This document shows positions 61,903 to 64,000 of a stretch of 64,000 nucleotides of DNA, piece after piece. Within the stretch, counting starts at the first letter, position 1, and every line of letters begins with the position of its first letter. The notes below the pieces were generated by a model. It saw nothing but the letters and a program-made list of their open reading frames with translations. It made no database searches and had not been told where the DNA came from. The stretch is from Paenibacillus azoreducens (GTDB lineage Bacteria > Bacillota > Bacilli > Paenibacillales > Paenibacillaceae), in the NCBI RefSeq assembly GCF_021654775.1, contig NZ_AP025343.1, positions 5,795,501 to 5,859,500 on the forward strand, given 5' to 3'. The position numbers and the translations under genes were made by a program.

Positions 61903-62451
61903 TTAGTCTGCAAGCAGATTTTTGTCGCCTGGTCTCCAGTTCATGGCGCAAAGTCCGCCGGATTGCAGAGCCTGCAATACACGGAGTGTTTCTTCAACGC
62001 TGCGGCCGATATCATTGTGGTTCACCACTTGATATTTCAACTCGCCTTCAGGGCTGATAATGAACAGGCCTCGCAGAGCAACGCCTTCCTCTTCGATATA
62101 TACGCCGTAGTCTCTGGCAACGGTTCTGGTGAGGTCCGAAGCAAGCGGAAAGTTGATTTTTCCCAGACCATTGGCATCACGCGGCGTGTTGATCCAAGCT
62201 TTGTGGCTGTGGATCGAGTCTGTGCTTACGCCCAGAATTTCACAGTCAAGCGCCTTGAATTCGGCAGCCGCTTCGCTCAGGGCTGTAATTTCGGTTGGGC
62301 ACACGAATGTGAAGTCCAAAGGATAGAAGAAAAATACGAGCCATTTGCCGCGGTAGTCGCTCAAGGATACTTTACTGAAATCGGAGCCGTCACCGAGTAC
62401 GGTTTCCATCGTAAAATCAGGAGCTGGTTTGCCAACTAAACGTTCTGCCAT
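61903..62451 (-). CDS. ykuU: 2-Cys peroxiredoxin (AhpC/TSA, YkuU type)
   Basis: 182 residues. Peroxidatic Cys in FFFYPLDFTFVCPTEITALS; resolving Cys in GGLCAMNW near the C-terminus. The whole sequence (MAERLVGKPAPDF, GVALRGLFIISPEGELKYQV, EETLRVLQALQSGGLC) is very close to B. subtilis YkuU. It reduces peroxides using thioredoxin-type donors. A PerR-like box and strong promoter lie upstream. Confidence 0.95.
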   Translation of the reverse strand: MAERLVGKPAPDFTMETVLGDGSDFSKVSLSDYRGKWLVFFFYPLDFTFVCPTEITALSEAAAEFKALDCEILGVSTDSIHSHKAWINTPRDANGLGKINFPLASDLTRTVARDYGVYIEEEGVALRGLFIISPEGELKYQVVNHNDIGRSVEETLRVLQALQSGGLCAMNWRPGDKNLLAD

Positions 62452-62585
62452 GTGTAAAATCCTCCTTGGATGATATCTATAGAAGGTGGAAATTTGTCTT
62501 TTCCATCCCTTCTATAATGTAAAGAAAAACACGCGTTTTTCTTGTTTTCGAATTATGTAAGATCCCCTCGGAATCCACATGTAAG

Positions 62586-62614
62586 ATGTTATCATTCGGC
62601 CATTTCAAAGTCAA
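62586..62614 (-). promoter_or_regulatory. Promoter of the peroxiredoxin gene
   Basis: Minus strand TTGACT, exactly 17 bases, TAACAT, 135 bases before the start. Confidence 0.75.
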
Positions 62615-62633
62615 GATTGTAATCATTATTTAT

Positions 62634-62648
62634 TAATAATTATTATAA
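62634..62648 (-). promoter_or_regulatory. PerR-like box
   Basis: TTATAATAATTATTA matches the PerR consensus TTATAATNATTATAA at all but one position. It lies just upstream of the -35. Confidence 0.6.
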
Positions 62649-62847
62649 TTAATTTGCGCTTATGAACAAAAGCTTCCTATTATAATAGGGTATCATTCCG
62701 CCATGCCAGCTGCCCTATTTTTTTCTTATCAAAGACGGATTTTTTGAACAACCTCTTTAAGTGTTCTGTTTTCCTGCCGCTACATGCCGCAAGCGGACAT
62801 CACTTGGAAGAAGTGACGCCCGCTTGCATGGGTTAACTGCTAACTGA
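62649..62847. other. Intergenic region without a gene
   Basis: No gene seen. A strong hairpin GCAAGCGG..TCACTT/AAGTGA..CCGCTTGC lies at 62788-62826, without a T run, and may serve as 3' end of leuB. Confidence 0.5.
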
Positions 62848-63927
62848 TTATTTTTTGATCGCTGCCACAATCAGGTCACCCATCTCGCGGGTGCCTACGG
62901 CCTTGCTCTTATCGACGGCAATGTCGCCGGTGCGATGTCCCTCATTCAGAACCTGAGTTACAGCCGCTTCAATCGCATCCGCCGCATCCGCATAACCAAA
63001 GGTCAAACGAAGCATCATGGCAAGTGACAGAATCGTCGCGATCGGGTTCGCCAGATTCTGTCCGGCAATATCAGGTGCGGAGCCGTGAACAGGCTCATAC
63101 AAACCGAATGCCCCCTCGCCCATTGAAGCCGATGCCAGCATGCCGATCGAACCTGTAAGCATGGCTGCTTCATCACTGAGAATGTCGCCGAACATGTTTT
63201 CCGTAACAATCACGTCAAAGCTTGCCGGACGGCGGAGCAGCTGCATCGCGCAGTTGTCCACGAGCACATGCTCAAGTTCAACATCCGGGTATTCCGCTGC
63301 AACGCGGATGACAACTTCACGCCACAAACGGGAGGTTTCCAGCACATTGGCTTTGTCAACAGAAGCCAGTTTTTTGCGGCGCTTCTGGGCAATTTCAAAA
63401 GCCTGGCGCACGATGCGCTCTACTTCGGCTGCGTTGTACACGCAAGTATCAACCGCTTCTTCCCCTTGCTCGCCTTGACGTCTGAATTTATCTCCAAAAT
63501 AAATCCCTCCGGTCAATTCCCGAACAACCATCAAATCCGTTCCTTCAAGCACTTCCGGTTTCAGTGTCGAAGCATCCTTCAGACAGTCGAACACAACCGC
63601 CGGACGCAGGTTGGAGAATAGTCCAAGCGCTTTGCGAATGCCCAGCAGCCCTGTCTCCGGACGCAGTTCCTTGGGATTGTTATCCCATTTCGGTCCGCCA
63701 ACAGCGCCCAGCAGAACAGCATCGGCATTTTTACAAATGGCAAGCGTCTCTTCCGGAAGCGGCGTGCCCTTCTCGTCAATAGCGATTCCCCCAAAGAGGG
63801 CATGCTCTGTCTCAAATGCATAGCCGAACACTTCTTCCGCACGTTTTAACACTTTCTCGGCTTCTGCTACGACTTCAGGTCCAATTCCGTCTCCGCTGAT
63901 TACGGCGATTTTTTTCACTTCTGGCAT
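62848..63927 (-). CDS. leuB: 3-isopropylmalate dehydrogenase
   Basis: 359 residues, NAD-dependent dehydrogenase of leucine synthesis. Features: [27 protein letters not shown], the substrate helix [50 protein letters not shown], and [20 protein letters not shown] near the end. The ATG at 63927 is preferred (AAGGAG upstream); a GTG at 63939 would overlap that site. No other leu gene lies inside the window; upstream genes lie beyond the right edge. Confidence 0.96.
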   Translation of the reverse strand: MPEVKKIAVISGDGIGPEVVAEAEKVLKRAEEVFGYAFETEHALFGGIAIDEKGTPLPEETLAICKNADAVLLGAVGGPKWDNNPKELRPETGLLGIRKALGLFSNLRPAVVFDCLKDASTLKPEVLEGTDLMVVRELTGGIYFGDKFRRQGEQGEEAVDTCVYNAAEVERIVRQAFEIAQKRRKKLASVDKANVLETSRLWREVVIRVAAEYPDVELEHVLVDNCAMQLLRRPASFDVIVTENMFGDILSDEAAMLTGSIGMLASASMGEGAFGLYEPVHGSAPDIAGQNLANPIATILSLAMMLRLTFGYADAADAIEAAVTQVLNEGHRTGDIAVDKSKAVGTREMGDLIVAAIKK

Positions 63928-64000
63928 GTTTATCGACACTCCTTCTGGTTACTTCCTCACTGATCACATTATTCTATCTATTGTTGTATCATAACCTCTA

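Overview
This window reads as chromosomal DNA of a spore-forming, low-to-medium GC member of the Bacillota, most likely Paenibacillus or a close relative. Signs are the strong GGAGG-type ribosome sites with frequent TTG and GTG starts, a T-box-controlled pheST followed by zapA, a XylR-type ROK repressor facing xylAB, tRNA genes with encoded CCA, a KinB-like PAS kinase and GpsB-like and YkuU-like proteins. Genus assignment is inference.

Left part (about 1-26,300): ordinary chromosomal genes. In order: a CuA-domain lipoprotein, a ZapA protein with a very long coiled-coil tail, pheT and pheS under a T-box, an ABC-F ATPase behind an attenuator with a leader peptide, a two-component pair, xylB-xylA and divergent xylR, tRNA-Pro and tRNA-Gly, a GGDEF-EAL protein, a YbjQ protein, an HMGL-like aldolase, feoA-feoB plus its small Cys-rich partner, pepA, endonuclease V and a GpsB-like protein.

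Middle (about 26,300-35,130, minus strand): an AT-rich array of toxin and immunity modules. Several toxin modules carry a near-identical copy of the linker found in a full-length VgrG-like spike gene (35,149-38,115), but no spike domain and usually no good start. Immunity candidates (YezG/DUF600, DUF6572, SitI3-like, pentapeptide) follow the toxins, and a shared 3' element holding a terminator recurs. Frameshifts, gene stubs and an IS256 remnant show decay.

Right-middle (35,149-56,033, minus strand, one likely operon from a good promoter near 56,200): a non-canonical contractile injection system. It encodes a long sheath, a tube protein, a J-domain protein, two FHA proteins, two PP2C-family proteins (one apparently degenerate), two unrecognised proteins, an Hsp70-like ATPase, an RDD membrane protein, a possible baseplate protein, a VgrG without toxin, a pentapeptide protein, two small possible adaptors, a DUF4280 PAAR-like tip and the toxin-bearing VgrG. 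A divergent VWA membrane protein and a Ser/Thr kinase (56,420-59,432) adjoin it. No recognisable TssJLM membrane complex, ClpV-like ATPase, tape measure or gp25-type wedge is present. The likely picture is a phosphorylation-controlled machine that delivers exchangeable VgrG-linked toxins.

Right edge (59,750-64,000): a PAS histidine kinase, a zinc-binding small protein, a YkuU-type peroxiredoxin with a PerR-like box, and leuB.
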